Shown piece after piece: positions 1 to 12,743 of a DNA stretch of 64,000 nucleotides. How positions within the stretch are numbered: the first letter of the stretch is position 1; each line of letters opens with the position of its first letter. The DNA comes from Sipunculus nudus. Taxonomy: Eukaryota; Annelida; Sipuncula; Golfingiida; Sipunculidae. A program made the position numbers and the translations under genes. The notes below the pieces were generated by a model. The model saw only the letters and a program-made list of their open reading frames with translations, ran no database searches and had not been told where the DNA came from. The stretch spans positions 17,629,019 to 17,693,018 of the forward strand of contig CM049306.1 in NCBI GenBank assembly GCA_026874595.1. The letters run 5' to 3'.

Positions 1-1558
1 TCAAGAAATAATTAACAGATTCACTTGGAAAAACAAACGAGCTAAGGTGAAATTTAGTACAGCAGTGGGTATGTATGAAGATGGAGGATTAAAATTACCA
101 AACATAGAGATGAGATACAAGACCCAACGAGTAATTTGGGTAGTTAATTTATTAAACAAGTTTAATGGAACTGTTAAAATTCTCTTGAATGCAATGTGTA
201 GTAATGTAGGTGGATTACAATGCATTCATAAAGACTTTGATATCAACTGTCTTTCAAAGGATTGTGCACCATTTTATATATCTTGCTTTAAGGAATGGAT
301 TTTATATTGGAAATGTACATTAAAAGAGAAGGATGTCAGATGTCAATTTATTTGGAATAATCGAAACATATTGATTGATGGGTATTCTGTGTTTAATCCT
401 ACTCTATTTAAAATGAATGTTCAATATATTAATGACATGTTAGATTGTGATAGTAACTTTAAAACAGTGGAACAAATTGTTAAGGATTATTCAGTTACTT
501 GAAAGGATTTATTGTGTCTTCAATGGAACAGCCTTATTAGTGCAATACCGAAGGAATGGAAAAGAAAAATAAAAGATGGACTTGTTTCAGATATGGTGCC
601 TGATAATATTTTAGATTTGTCAAAACTGAACAGTCGTTCGGTGTACAAGGCACTTATCAATACAATTTATCAGGTACCGACAAATAGTACTATACTTGGT
701 GATATTGGATATAGCAATTGGCACAATGTTTATGAAAATGTCTATCAATGTACTCTTGATACTTATCTACGTGAATTTCAATTTAAGATTATTAACAATT
801 ATCTTCCTGTAAATAAGAATCTTTTTAAATGGAAATTGATAGACAGCCCAAGATGTAGTTATTGTTTTATTTACAATGAGTCAGTAAGTCATCTGTTCTA
901 TTATTGTCATACAACAAAAAACCTTTATATCAGGTTGAAAAAGTGGATTGAAAGTACAAGCTATATTTTACCGGAGTTTACAAAATCAAATATTATGTAT
1001 GGTCAGTTGCCGGATAGTAGTAACAGTAGGCTTAATAATACAATTTTTCTCATTTTCAAATATGTAGGATTCCTTAAAAGGGAAACTGATAACCCTAATT
1101 TGTTAGAAATTATAAAGTTCAAGCTAAAAGAGGTGTATAACATCGAATATCTCTTGGCCTTCAGGAAGGGAAAACTGAATGTACATATGGAAAAATGGTC
1201 ACAAATTATGGACATAATCTCAACGTAATTCTAACCACGATGTATGTGTCTTGTTCTAGTGTTTATTTAATTTTTTTTTTAAGTGCATATGTCTCATGTA
1301 AAGAGCTCACTTTCATGTGTACTCTATTTGTCATTTAGAAAGGTATTGGTGAACAAGCGGAGGGTGTTGATGAACTGTTCTCAACAAACATTTTCCTTTA
1401 TTCTTAACAAACATTACATTCAGAAGAATATGAAAGACTAAAATATGCACTTTTGTCTGTACCTGTACTAATTTATGTATATCGCTTATTTTGTTATGCC
1501 ATGTATGTATATGTACGTGTGTATCATCTTTTTGAATAAATATTGTAAAAAAAAAAAA
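1..1558 (+). mobile_element. 3' end of a Tx1/L1-like LINE (truncated by window edge)
   Basis: The block holds the C-terminal part of a LINE ORF2, about 300 bases of AT-rich 3' UTR, an AATAAA signal near 1536 and an A-run ending about 1558. An open frame followed by a short UTR and an A-tail is what target-primed reverse transcription leaves. The 5' part lies outside the window. No target-site duplication can be judged because the left end is missing. Confidence 0.8.
2..1228 (+). pseudogene. LINE ORF2 C-terminal region, one in-frame stop
   Basis: One frame runs from base 2 to a TAA at 1226-1228, broken only by TGA at 500-502, probably a decayed Trp codon. The segment starts after the reverse-transcriptase catalytic core. 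It shows the post-RT pattern of L1/Tx1 elements: FTWKNKR, then GGLKLPNIEMRYK, then the LISAIPKEWK block. A C-terminal zinc-knuckle-like motif follows (C-x2-C with a later H-x4-C: RCSYC, then HLFYYC). No introns are seen. The low decay, one stop in about 408 codons, points to a fairly young insertion. Clade assignment is from motif style and was not tested with a tree. Confidence 0.82.
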
Positions 1559-2149
1559 CACTACTGAAGGTCATAATACATAAATATAGGTCAATGTGAC
1601 TTAATTTGGGGTTTGCAAGAGTTTACCAGAACCTGTCTGCATATCAAATTTGATCAATATGCCCATAAAATCTGGTGATCATAGCCTCTGCAGTTCCTGC
1701 AGTAGCAATTCATATTCAGTTAACTACCATTTCTCTAATGAACAGCTGACACTGAAATGAACGCTAAAGTGCTAAATTTTCTGAATTACCTGGGAAAATG
1801 TGACATTTGGCTTACAGAAACCAGGTCAACACAACTAGTGCCATCTATATCTTATACACATGTATACCAGTCACATGATCCATATGAATGGATCAATATT
1901 AGGAGCTGATAGTTACAACCGTTCCAGAAATATTTAGCAACAGAGATAACATTAAGTCTGCATGCATACGCCTAATTACATTCATATCTTCAAATACTGC
2001 TATCAACCAAACTCATGGAATATTGGTCCAGTTGTTTTCAAACATTACATGCTGATATTCTTATATGTGTATATAAAGCATATTATTTAAATTTTATGAT
2101 CCAATGCAAAATTATGTTCAGCAACCTATCAACCCCATAAAGAGTCTTT

Positions 2150-2408
2150 GAGAGAGTTCCAATCAAGTTTTTGCCAAAGGGCTTGCAGAATATATGTAAC
2201 AACATGTGACCTAATTTCAGGTTTCCAAGGATATTTCCTCAGTACCTGCCTGAATGTCAAGTTAGAGGTTTTTGAGTTCAAGCAGTTATGATTTGTGCCC
2301 TGTTAACAGAAAGAAACTAGACCATACAACCCAGAGACTGGATGACAGACAAAAGCCCAAGCCTACATATAACTTGGGCAACTTTCAGTCAACTGATCTA
2401 AAAGTCAC
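2150..2408 (-). repeat. Decayed terminal remnant of a family A element
   Basis: The text resembles the right end of the better family A copies: GTGACCTAATTTCAGGTTTCCAAGGA, in parts, then GATTTGTGCCCTGTTAACAG, then a degenerate CAGTCAACTGATCTAAAA terminus near 2390-2408. The left boundary is not visible. Sequence from about 1570 to 2150 has similar phrases and may be older copies of the same unit. Confidence 0.5.
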
Positions 2409-3844
2409 ATCAAAGGGCTGCATTTACATAAACCACAGTATTTTTTATTATACAAACAGGGAAACTGACATCTAAACATCTGTAAAAGTCATGCTATGTT
2501 TGGAGTGTCCTCAATCTATGTCCCAATGACATTGTTTCAAGGTTTAAGTAATACATTCACACAAGTCCCTAAATGGTTAAATATAATGACAACTATGGAA
2601 GTTCCATTTAAATCCATTAGTACCATATGAGCAGTGTAATGCTATCCTGTAGTGACAGAAATCAATACCTACAAATACTGTAGGGATTTTTCCAGTGTTT
2701 AACTATTAAACCTTTAAAATCTAGATCCTGCGATGATTTAAGCACCAAATTACAAAGCCTGCAACTGAACACGCACTTGACAAATTAAGGTTGTGGAAAC
2801 AGGTTTATCCAAATAACCAGACACTGAAAGTTGTAAATGTGAAGAATCGGGAACATACCATTATTTATCTGATAACTGACTCTACATAATGTGTCACCCA
2901 GTATTTGTATAATTGATGGCCAAGTATGTGGCTCAGCTCTTCACCTCACTAGTTTATTTTGCAGTAAGTGTTTTATTCCTTGGATGATCTGAGCAGGGAG
3001 TGGTGGGCTTTAATGTCTTAGATAACAGTAAAATAAAATGTGACACAAAGTTTACTTAATTCTGATTTTTTAAACTTTCTGTGGATACCATACAAAAACT
3101 AAATCTTCAAAATACTCATTGTTTTAAAACCTATTAATATCATACTAGCTGATAAACCCAGTATACAGGGCTTTTTACCCAGGTTGGGGACATATTATTA
3201 ACTGAGATGTAAAAGTTGGCTCATTTTTTATTCTTAAAGTTAAAAGGTTACAAGATTAAAGTTGACTGGATTCTATCTTTTGACATATAAGAAATAGAAT
3301 GATATGAGGAACACATGAATGATTTATTAAATATAAGTTACAAGGAAACTGTTCCTGAAGAAAGAAACAGAAATATGCATACCTTGTAAGTAGCTTTAGT
3401 GGACCCAATGGGACTCCATGTAGAGGGTCTGTATCCAATTTTTAGCTGCCACAAACTTTTTTTCATTGTATAAGACCAATTTTGAGGTCTGAAACCCCCG
3501 CTACCACCCCACCCTATTCCTGAAATTGGGACCTTGAATTATGTTTTGTCATTTATTCTCCTGGGTTGAACCCTCCATTTCATAAGACGAGTAACATGTG
3601 TTTTTCACTTTTACTGACCACAGGTGTGAGCCTGGGTCAAATGTAAGGCCAGACATGCTCAAATCCCTCACTAAAAGCAAGAGTTATTCATATGAAGAAT
3701 AGTCCTTAATTGTGTGTTTGAGGTTGAGTGACCACTATGCATGCATTCTGGTCATTTTCTAAGGCAGTATATATGGCTGTGCTGGGTCTAACCTCCGCTC
3801 AAGTCAGTGAAAATAGGTAAATCACTCAAAATTATAGGTACATT
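2409..3844. other. AT-rich non-coding stretch
   Basis: No gene or recognisable element. Reading frames are short and lack coding character. A minus-strand exon-like fragment near 3378-3423 was considered and not accepted. Confidence 0.5.
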
Positions 3845-5170
3845 AACAAGGGACCCATGGGTCACGGTGCTCAGCTGAAGTTTGAAATTTCAGCAAATGC
3901 AAAATATGCAAAATATTCTATTGTAATGTTTTCATATAATATAAGCAAATGAGAGACTAAATGGAAAAGGACCCTCCCTTGGTTATAGTAAAGTTCTAAA
4001 TATATGATTGCAAAACTAAAACTCTGACAAGACTGTCATGAAGAAAAACAGTAAAGGTTTTGGGATACTGTGATAAATATGAAAAATTTGTGTACAGAAG
4101 TGTACAGAATGGATTGATACCCCTATTTCACTTTCAAGGAAATAATGCATTTAAGATTATATTAAAGCCTATATTTTTGGCATATCAACTTTTTCCATTT
4201 ATAGGTTTTATCAGATTCATTTTTTTTATTAACAAGTTTTGTAAATTTGGTATAAAAAATCCTGAAAATATAAGTTAAACTATCAGAATTCTAAGTTGCA
4301 ATCACAGAAAATTATAACATTCATCTAGTTTATGCACTAACTTTTGGGGGGGGGGGGGGAGCATGGCAGAGAGGAAGCCTGCCAGTAGTGGCCAGGCTGA
4401 GTCAAGGCAAGCTGCCTGGAGTGGGTTATATAACACAGGTGAAGGCTGTACTACTAGGTGGGCTTGATGTAAACAACACTTGACATGGTGTATGAAAACT
4501 TGAATAAAAGCTACCCTTATCAATCAATTTCTTTAAAATTAAGATTTTAAAAGATTAAATACTTGTGTATATATGCTGTGAAAATTTAATCAACAGTGCT
4601 TACAGGGGAAAAACGTGCTGTGGCCAAATATGGACGAAACTTTGAAAAATTGCAAAATTCAGATCTAACTTTTGGTAAACAATTGAATATTGATCAAATG
4701 AAGTTATATAACTGAAAAAGTCTCCAGCTTCAGCAAATCTCATGTAGAGTGAGTAATTTTATTTCCCAATTTAAAAAAAAAAATGCATTATGTTTGGGCC
4801 TATCACTTCAAAACAATACACAATACTGACCTAATATTTGGAAAGTACATGGAAATGTATGGAAGAATATGCATACTAAATATGATAAAAAAAATATCAA
4901 TGGTTTTGATATTAGGCAACCTTGAAGAGTAACAATTGCTTTTTTTATGGAAAACAGAGGTTTTTCCTTAATATCTCGAAGGAACATAATCCTGGTGACC
5001 CTATATATAGTATGGTAGGAGATTTTGGGGACATCTAACTGTATGCCAAAATTTTGGATTCATAGGTCCAAAGGTTTAAAATGTGCCCTGTTAATGGCCA
5101 GCCGGCAAGACGAAGGACAAAGGACCATGATTAAAGCTAGGATGACCTATAGTCAGCTGAGCTAAAAATT
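3845..5170 (-). mobile_element. Family A Helentron-like non-autonomous element (copy A1)
   Basis: The left end is AACAAG, then the hairpin GACCCATGGGTC, then GCTCAGCTGA. The right end is TCAGCTGAGCTAAAAA at about 5153-5168, the inverse of the subterminal GCTCAGCTGA. Just inside the right end is a GACGAAGGACAAAGGACCATG stretch like the microsatellite-rich tail of other A copies. It aligns over its length with the copy at 44406-46308, including the shared phrase GACAAGACTGTCATGAAG and a poly-G run near 4347, but lacks about 500 bases found there. No protein is encoded. Strand is given with the hairpin end as the 3' end, by Helitron convention. Confidence 0.72.
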
Positions 5171-6773
5171 ATTCATTTTCATATCGCCTATGTCACTGCA
5201 AGGACAATAACCTTTAAAATGAGGTATGGCACAGTGTCATACGCAATGCGGTTTCAGAGAACATTGAGGACACAGGTGGACTGAATTCCTTTTACAAGTT
5301 TTAGATATGCAGCAAACTTTTGATTTTTATTACATATGGAACAAGCAGATTATACTGATAACAGTGTAAATGTTTACTGAAGAGGAATTGAAAACAAACT
5401 ATAACATAAATTAAGGAAATATTCGCAACATAATGGATATTTGTACATTATATACTGAACATGTTCTTTAGTACAGATTTAGAAATATCCACTAACCATA
5501 ATTTTCCCAAACTGTAAGGTATCTGTGCAAGGTGTTAATTTCAAAGAAAACAGTGTCCTTATAAAAAAATTCAAAACTACTTTTGATCTTGACTATCACC
5601 AGATACATACAGTGCTTGAAAATAGCAAAATTTTCTACCTAACAGCTGGGAGCATGGAAGAAATTTTACTATAGACCATTTCACCACCTACTGTCCACCT
5701 GTTTTTTGTAGATGATTTACTTAAAAGTCTATATTTTTCAATATTTTCCAAAAAAAACAATGTATGGAAGTGACAACCTAATATGGCAGTTACAAATTTT
5801 ACAAGAAATCCCCCATTTATGCTTCGCAACATTTTAGTCTCTTTATCATGATCTGGCAGATATGAAGTGTCCCATGAGTGTTTACATGAGATCATCCAAT
5901 CAGGAGCTGTCAGTTGAGCCTGTTTTTGCATGTGACCAATGACCTTGACCACCATAAGTGGGTCTGATATGTTGTAGAATGTAGACTGATTTCTCATATT
6001 TTCAGAAAATTCTGTTACTCAAATAAGGCATAAGGTAGGAACTTAGTTACCCTGTTGAAAATAGGTCCTGTAATCCTCTCCTCTATACTTTAATTGTTTC
6101 CCTTGAAATGTAACTAATAAAAGTATTCATAGCAAAAAACAAGTGGACATTAGGGGATGAAACGGACTATAGACCCAAAGAAATTAATTTTTTTTTTTAA
6201 TTGAAAAACCCTGAAAAATGTCTGTATGATGTAAAGAGTAATGTATTACATGGCATTGTACACATTTAGCTATAATGTTAAGTCTGAATTAAAGAAGGAG
6301 CATTCAGACAGGAATTACTATGCAATTATTCTTTTATTGCACAGCGAATGATATGAGTGGTTTCAATGGATAAAATGACTTGTCTAGCAAGTGGTCTAGC
6401 ACTAATTTCTAAACATGACATATCTGTATCTGTAATCCTTCCATTAATGAAAAATGTGGTTTATTATTTTCAGCAGATTCACAAATATTTACCTTGGCAC
6501 TCATTTGCCACTTAAACATTTAAACATGTCCCACAGCATAATCTTTAAAATAAAAAGTTCCAATATGAAACAATGAATTGTGCCACAGAGACATAACAAA
6601 ATTATAATTTCCTTGGCGCTCATTTGCTGCATACAAATCAAAACATATCCTACAGCATATATTGTTTAACATAAAAACGTCCTTAATATAAAACAGTGAA
6701 CTGTATAAGAGAGGTATAGCAAAATTAATGTCACAAATTTACATCAATTTATGTATTTTGCATTAAGGAGGGT
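5171..6773. other. Non-coding AT-rich stretch
   Basis: No gene recognised. The longest frame (minus, 5635-5997, 120 codons) has no recognisable domain and contains a CAAGGTCAT phrase typical of the repeats here. A loose internal duplication is visible: a phrase close to CTTGGCACTCATTTGC at about 6494 recurs as CTTGGCGCTCATTTGC at about 6612, each followed by CAGCATA and similar text. Confidence 0.45.
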
Positions 6774-7040
6774 GTCATGCCAGATGTGACACTTTCATTT
6801 GCGTGAATGTCAGTTATGCCACTTTCAAATGTGCCAAATTCCAGTTGCACGACATGCCATGTGCGCAACAAAGCTATAATAAGCCATATGAAGTTATATT
6901 TCATTTTGGTTATAGTATTCGTTAATCTGTTCCACATGGCATCTTCAACATTTTTTAAAATGTGGTATATTATTGCAACAAAATACAAGCAAAGGAACCC
7001 TTTCAATTTTGAGCGACATGGTTTAGTCACGTCACGCGCG
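6774..7040 (+). repeat. Left arm of a long dispersed inverted repeat
   Basis: This segment (CATGCCAGATGTGACACTTTC at the left, GTTTAGTCACGTC at the right) is repeated in reverse complement at 11799-12053. The copies share CATATGAAGTTATATTTC, ACAAAATACAAGCAAAG and TTTGAGC phrases with scattered substitutions and short gaps. The similarity stops at the same two points in both copies, so this is a unit of about 260 bases. The two copies flank the split LINE. No known family recognised. Confidence 0.6.
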
Positions 7041-7384
7041 ATTATCACCATGCATGATGGAGTCCCTCATCTGGACAAGAATAAATACACTGCAAGTGTT
7101 AATGAAAATACAATAAAAGCTAAAGTAGTATCCTTTTCTTAAGAAACACTAAGAATTATCTTTCATTAAGATAAAATTTATCAAGGGCAATACTTATAAT
7201 GTGCCATATTGTCCAGCCTTCTATACTCGTCAATAAAACCCTGCTAAAATTTCAATGTGTTCGTTAGTGAAAAAATTGAGAAACTCATGAATTTACTAAA
7301 CAGTCTGCCAACAGGAGTTGATGACCACCTCTACATTGAGGTGGAATATAGTACTCAGATAAAAATTTTACTGTTTTGCAACCA

Positions 7385-8120
7385 TAACTCCTCGCCTTGC
7401 TACTAAGAGCTGTGAGCTGGACCTGTTTCCTACTCATCTCCTTAAATCAAATCTTGAGGATGTAATTCCTATTATTTGTCTAACACTCAATAAACCATCG
7501 AGTGAAGGAGTGTTCCCTGAAGATCTCAAAGTAGCTATAGTGCCACCTCTTCTGAAGATGGCTGGATTAAACACTAATGAACACATAAATTTTAGACCTG
7601 TCTCAAATTTACCATTTCTTGGAAAAATAATTGAAAAAGCGGCCTGTTATCAGATTGTATCGCATGCCAAGAAAACTGGAAACATGGAGAAATATCAATC
7701 AGCATATACCAGGAATAGGAGTACTGAGACGGCTCTCTTGGATGTGATGAACAATGTTTACCAGGAAGCAGATACAGGAAGAGTGGTCTGTCTTATTATG
7801 CTGGACGTATCAGCCGCTTTTGACATGGTGATTCATGACTTGTTGCTTAATCGTCTGAAATATCCCTTTGGAGTTTCAGGTACTGTTCTCTCATGGATGA
7901 GGTCATAACTTACTAGTAGAAAACAAAAAGTGGTTATAAACGGATTGTTTTCATCAAAGGAGTTTATTAAGTACAGAATACCACAGGGTCAATTCTGGGC
8001 CCTTTTCTTTTTACTCTTTTCATCACTCCCCTAGGGGATATCTGCAGGAAATATGATGTAAACTTTCATGGTAACGCGGACGATCAGCAGTTATACTGCT
8101 CATTTGATCCCAAGGACAAA
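7385..8120 (+). pseudogene. CR1/Jockey-like LINE reverse transcriptase, 5' half
   Basis: Translated text shows reverse-transcriptase blocks in order: FPEDLKVAIVPPLLK, then NFRPVSNLPFLGKIIEK, then QSAYTRNRSTETALL, then LDVSAAFDMVIHDLLL (the first catalytic Asp box), then PQG. The gene is dead. TAA at 7906-7908 stops the frame, a small deletion near 7990 shifts it right after the PQG block, and the catalytic YADD box reads NADD near 8072. The frame continues to DPKDK, where a family D element interrupts it. The other half resumes at 10631. Confidence 0.85.
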
Positions 8121-8122
8121 AT

Positions 8123-10630
8123 AACAAGGCCAACAGGCCTAATGCGAACCTGTGCAACAAGATTACACAAGGTATAATGCTTCAATGCTGGACCATTACT
8201 TTTCAAGAACATGTGTAACATGTATATGAACAATGCAAGTACTAAACACTAAACGGACGCTGTGCAAAAATGGTGGCAGGTGGCACCACCAATTTTGTGT
8301 ATGAATAAGAGCTCTGTGAGATCTATACACATGCAAAATTTCAGAGGGATCTCAGTCCTGAGATAAAGGCCTGAATGTCTGCAGCATATACATAAATGTA
8401 GGTGGTGCCACCAGCCACAAAATCCAGAAAGCTATCCAAGATGTATAAACCTGCAAAATTATAGGCAGATATGTCAAACCACTGCCGAGATATGAGTGAT
8501 TTTATCTCACGGCAAACAAACAGACGAATGCTGTGCAAAAATGTTTGCAGGGGGCGCCATCGCTTTTGCGTATGATAAAGAGCTATGTGAGGTCTATAAA
8601 CATGCAAAATTTATGCCCAATCGGTCAAATGGTTCCTGAGATATGAGCTTGGAAGTCTGCAGGGTAAATTTGAATGTAGGTGGCGCCACCTGTCATAAAA
8701 TCAAGAAAGCTGTCAAGGATGTATAAACCTTCAAAATATCAGGTGGTTAAGTCAAACCACTGCAGAGATATGAGTGATTTTATCCAAAGGCAGATGAACA
8801 GATGGATGCTGTGCAAAAATGGTTGCAGGTGGCGCCACCATTTTTAGTGTATGTTATAAACTTTCCAAGGGCTACATTTGGGCAAAATCTTTAGCCTTAT
8901 CGGTCAAAAGGTTTATGTGTGGAAACAGACGCACAAATGGATGCTGGGCAGAGAGGAAAGGTCAGAGGTCAACCAGAAAGAGGGCGCAGCAGTCCACATG
9001 TGACCGATCATAATTCCTAATTTTAAAAAATTCTGCCCAGTGGTTATGGAGGAGTTCTCCGGAAACCTATGCGGCGATGGCGGCAGCGTAGGCGTCCAAC
9101 TGAAAACATAGTATCCGCAAAACTCTGTTTTGGCGGATACAATGATGGGACAATGGGCACTGGGCAGAAATTTATTTTCCCAATACAAAATGCTTTTCAG
9201 CTGACTTTTTATAAAAAAGAAATCAGGAATATATGTAAAATTATTACAGATGCATACTGAATGCAAAATTAAAATACAGATATATCTCACTGATGGCAAA
9301 TTCTTGAATTAAGTTGAGTAGGGATACCAATAATTTATAATCCATGTACAGTTGTCTTTATATAGCCACAGAGAGCTGAATATCCATGATTGTGACATTG
9401 CCTGGTATGATGAATAACTTAAATCAAAATTCTAAATTTTTTAAAAGCTTTTAAAAAAACTTTCTTGTCAATATTTACCAAAGATAACCTGAAATCTAAA
9501 TGTCTAGTGGCATGATGTAATAGATGCTGATAAACTGGTGCCAGGCTAGATACAACAGCATAACATATATGGTAAAATTACTCAATTTAATCTCCATAAT
9601 TCAGCAAAAAATCATTCATGTGGAACCATTAATGACAATTATTATAAGAATTATTGTAGGGATTATTCTTGTAAAATATTTAACAAACTGGCTTCAGTCT
9701 CATCAGTCGAAAAATGTTTCGCAGGTTTATAACTCATATAGGAAGATACAGCAATCTGGCTATGTTCAGCTTCCTGTAACTCAGCCAAAAAGCACTGAAC
9801 CAAAACCATTTGAACAAACTTGAATTATCAACATCTGAGGATAATTAATGTGTGAGATTTAAGAATTTGGCCCTGTGGTTTTTGAGAAGAAGATCTTTGT
9901 AGCCACTGAGCTCAAATCGGCTGTTTTGGCATATAACTAAATTCAGCTTCCCATAACTTAGACAAAAGTCACTGAAAAGAGACCATTTGAACAAACTCAA
10001 GAAAGCACTACCCTAGGATCATTTCTGTGCAATATTAAACATTCTGGCCATATGGTTTCAGAGAAGAAGTTTTTTGTAGCCCTCAGTGGGATACAGACAC
10101 TGATGACCCTGTACAAAAAAGGCTGATGCAGGTGGCACCACCAATACCTCAATTTCAGATATGACCTATGTGACCAACATTGGCATAAAATTTGGTGATG
10201 AAAGCTCCAGCCGTTTCTGACATTTAAATTTTAATATGCTTTTTTGCACAATTAACAAAGTTCAACCTCCTGTAACTCAGCCAAAAATCTCTGAACTGGA
10301 ACCATTCGAACAAACTTGAGAAAGATTGTTCCAAGAATAATTTCTGTGAAATATTGGACAATTTGGCTGGACAGTTTTGGAGAAGAAGATTTTTAAAGCT
10401 TTTTTAGCGTTTTCCCTATAAAATCTAAGAAAATGCAGTTAGAAAAAAATAAACAAAATCCGATATAGTTTTTTGGATGACTGATTATTTGCAAAAAATT
10501 TGGTGAGATTTTTTAATTTGCAAAAAAATTTTTGAGATAGCTATGGTTAACGTACAGACGATGCACGACGCACGACATACGACGCACGACACACGACACC
10601 GCACCATCGCATAAGCTCACAGGTTCGCTA
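8123..10630 (-). mobile_element. Family D Helentron-like element (copy D1), nested in the LINE
   Basis: The left end is AACAAGG, then the GGCC/GGCC hairpin, then GCGAACCTGTG. The right end is CACAGGTTCGCTAAAA, its inverse. The host LINE codons join as ...DPKD K|IHETV... once the element is removed, which fixes both borders. AAAAT occurs at both junctions (8118-8122 and 10631-10635), but this could be the element's own A-tail instead of a duplication. The core has monomers of about 140 bases with GGTGGCGCCACC (exact at 8679 and 8828). Next come a family B-type hairpin end (about 9108-9138), a unique part, and a tail rich in ACGAC. Copy D3 is the closest relative. Copy D1 lacks about 700 bases after the B-type hairpin. 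Confidence 0.8.
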
Positions 10631-11400
10631 AAAATTCATGAGACTGTTTCTAAATTAGAAGTGTGTATATTATCCATAGGATCATGGACGAGGGAAAACA
10701 GACTTGAACTGAATGAAGACAAGACTTAAGTTATTATGGCTGGTACCAAATTTAATCTTAAGAAAATGCAGAATCTTAGAGTTAAGATTGGTGATGATAT
10801 AATCCAGGCAACTTAATGTGAAAGAAACCTTGGTTTTTATATGGGTAGTACACTCAGTGGTAGAGAGCATATAAATAAAGTATGCTCCTCCTCATATATC
10901 ATGTTAAAACGACTGTGTAACAAGGAAAGTTTTAGCTCAAGCATAAGTCATGAGTAGAGTCGATTAATGCAACAGTCTACTCGTTGGTGCATCCCAGAAG
11001 GAAATGAACCGTTTGCAGTGTATTCAGAATATGTGTGCTCGCCTTGAAACAGGTCTAAGAAAGTATGACCACATCACGCCCTGGCTGAAAGCCCTTCACT
11101 GGCTGAAAATTCCATACAGAATTAAATATAAGATTCTAGTATTAACTTTTAGGTGTATTAAGGGAGCAGCACCTGAATATCTTATTTAAGCTCTTAAATT
11201 AAAATAAATGGTTAAGGTAAGCCACAGCTGGCAAGGTACAGATCCCTGCCAGGCATAATATGTCTTTAACTCTACAAGGTTGTTTTGTACAGGTAGCTCC
11301 TAGGCTTTGGAATGCTTTACCTTGGAACCTTAGAAACACAGATGAAATGTCTGTTGAATTATTTAAGTCAGGACTAAAGACTCAATTCTAACTCTTTTGT
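10631..11400 (+). pseudogene. CR1/Jockey-like LINE, 3' half
   Basis: This continues the LINE interrupted at 8123. Frames read IHETVSKLE, ELNEDK, NLRVKIGDDIIQAT, then LQCIQNMCARL, KYDHITPWLKALHWLKIPYR (in parts), FRCIKGAAPEYL and finally APRLWNALPWNLRN near 11310, the usual C-terminal order in CR1/Jockey polymerases. Several stops and frameshifts are present, for example TAA near 10728 and near 10815. The element ends somewhere between 11400 and 11480; no clear 3' repeat tail was seen. Confidence 0.8.
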
Positions 11401-11798
11401 TACTTTTCAGGGCCTTTGACTATAAGAGTATAAAAGTGTGCTACACTAAGTGATAATTGTAAAATTGTATGTTGACGTATTAAGGAAATAGGTGTGAATG
11501 ACAGGTGTTGTTTTCATTAATAATGTGGTCATATTTGATACCTGATTTTATTTATGCCATATCAAGCATTATTTAAAAGAATATGTTAAATATCATATGG
11601 TTATCAATGATATGTCACTGATTAACAGGAAACCACTCACCACAATGACTTAGATGACTTGGAAAACCCCACCAGGTTTGGTCTTTGAGCATCAAAGGGA
11701 AAGTGCTAGACGCTCTATTGTTAATGAACTAAATAAAAGGAATATGATCCGTTAAACATCCGCACTTGTTATAACTGTGATGTAATAAAATCATCAAC

Positions 11799-12053
11799 TG
11801 CGCATGTCATGACTAAACCATATTGCTCAAAATGGAAAGGGTTTCTTTGCTTGTATTTTGTTGCAATAATATAAGGCATTCAATAAAATGTTGAAGAGGC
11901 CGTGTGATACAGATTCACTATAACCAAACGGAAATATAACTCCATATGGCTTATTATACTATTTATAGCTTTGTCGCACATATGGCATGTCGGGCATCTG
12001 AAAGTGGTGTAACTGACAGTTGTGTAAATGAAAGTGGAGCATCTGGCATGGAA
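11799..12053 (-). repeat. Right arm of the long dispersed inverted repeat
   Basis: Reverse complement of the unit at 6774-7040: ATGACTAAACC at the left, GCATCTGGCATG at the right. See that entry. It lies about 4.8 kb away with the LINE between. Confidence 0.6.
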
Positions 12054-12539
12054 TCTTAAGTAGTATCTGGACATTATATGAGTGTTTGCAGTCCTTATTC
12101 ATTTATATGAATGGTCATGACCAACAAATGACCAATAAGAATTGCCTAAAGGTGTCTATGTATGTGTGTGTATATGAATATATATGAATAAAACAAGCAA
12201 TTTAAAGAAATTTATGTCCCCAGCTTTCACCTCCAGGTCTAGGAAGATTTTAAAGTATGTTGTAGGTACAAATAGTTTAACCATGCTCAAAAGATGGCAG
12301 CACCTGGCAGTTACTGCAAAAATTCATGTATTTTATGTCCATTGCCAGCAACACCAGTTGGTGATTAGTGAAACTAAATGTGCTGATTCATTATATAAAA
12401 AAACAAAATATCATATTGTATTATTATCTTGTGAGACAGACACTCCAAAACCAATTCCAACCAAGGTAAGCATGAGAGCAATCACTGACCCAAATCTGAA
12501 TGAAATTGGATAAAATTTAGGAAAGTTATCACACAGAAA

Positions 12540-12628
12540 TGAAAACCTGACAGACGGACAGACAGACAGACAGATGCACAGACAAACCCAAATCAATGTT
12601 CCCCATTCCTTCCAAGGAAGCAGGGGAC
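12540..12628. repeat. Element terminus: (GACA)n tract plus hairpin (family G)
   Basis: A (GACAGACG/GACA)n tract at about 12550-12580 is followed by a terminal hairpin: TTCCCC, CCTTCCAAGG, GGGGAC at about 12598-12628. A microsatellite next to a terminal hairpin is the arrangement seen at the right end of the family A copies. The other end was not found. Confidence 0.45.
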
Positions 12629-12724
12629 AAAAAGTCATTGTCAGGTAAGAATTATGTATGTCTGAATGTTTGAAACTTAATGAAAGGCTAAAACAACCAT
12701 AAATCTTATGATTTTCATGACAAA

Positions 12725-12743
12725 TATATATATATATATATAT
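12725..12743. repeat. (AT)n microsatellite
   Basis: About nine AT dinucleotides. Confidence 0.9.

Noticed and set aside
3378..3423. Minus-strand exon-like segment reading DPLHGVPLGPLK before a GTATGC donor; phase would fit SPIN90 exon 4
   Set aside because: The acceptor side lacks a pyrimidine tract, the segment is short, and the match to the SPIN90 linker is too weak.
5635..5997. 120-codon minus-strand frame
   Set aside because: No domain; the DNA contains repeat-type phrases; no second signal of coding.
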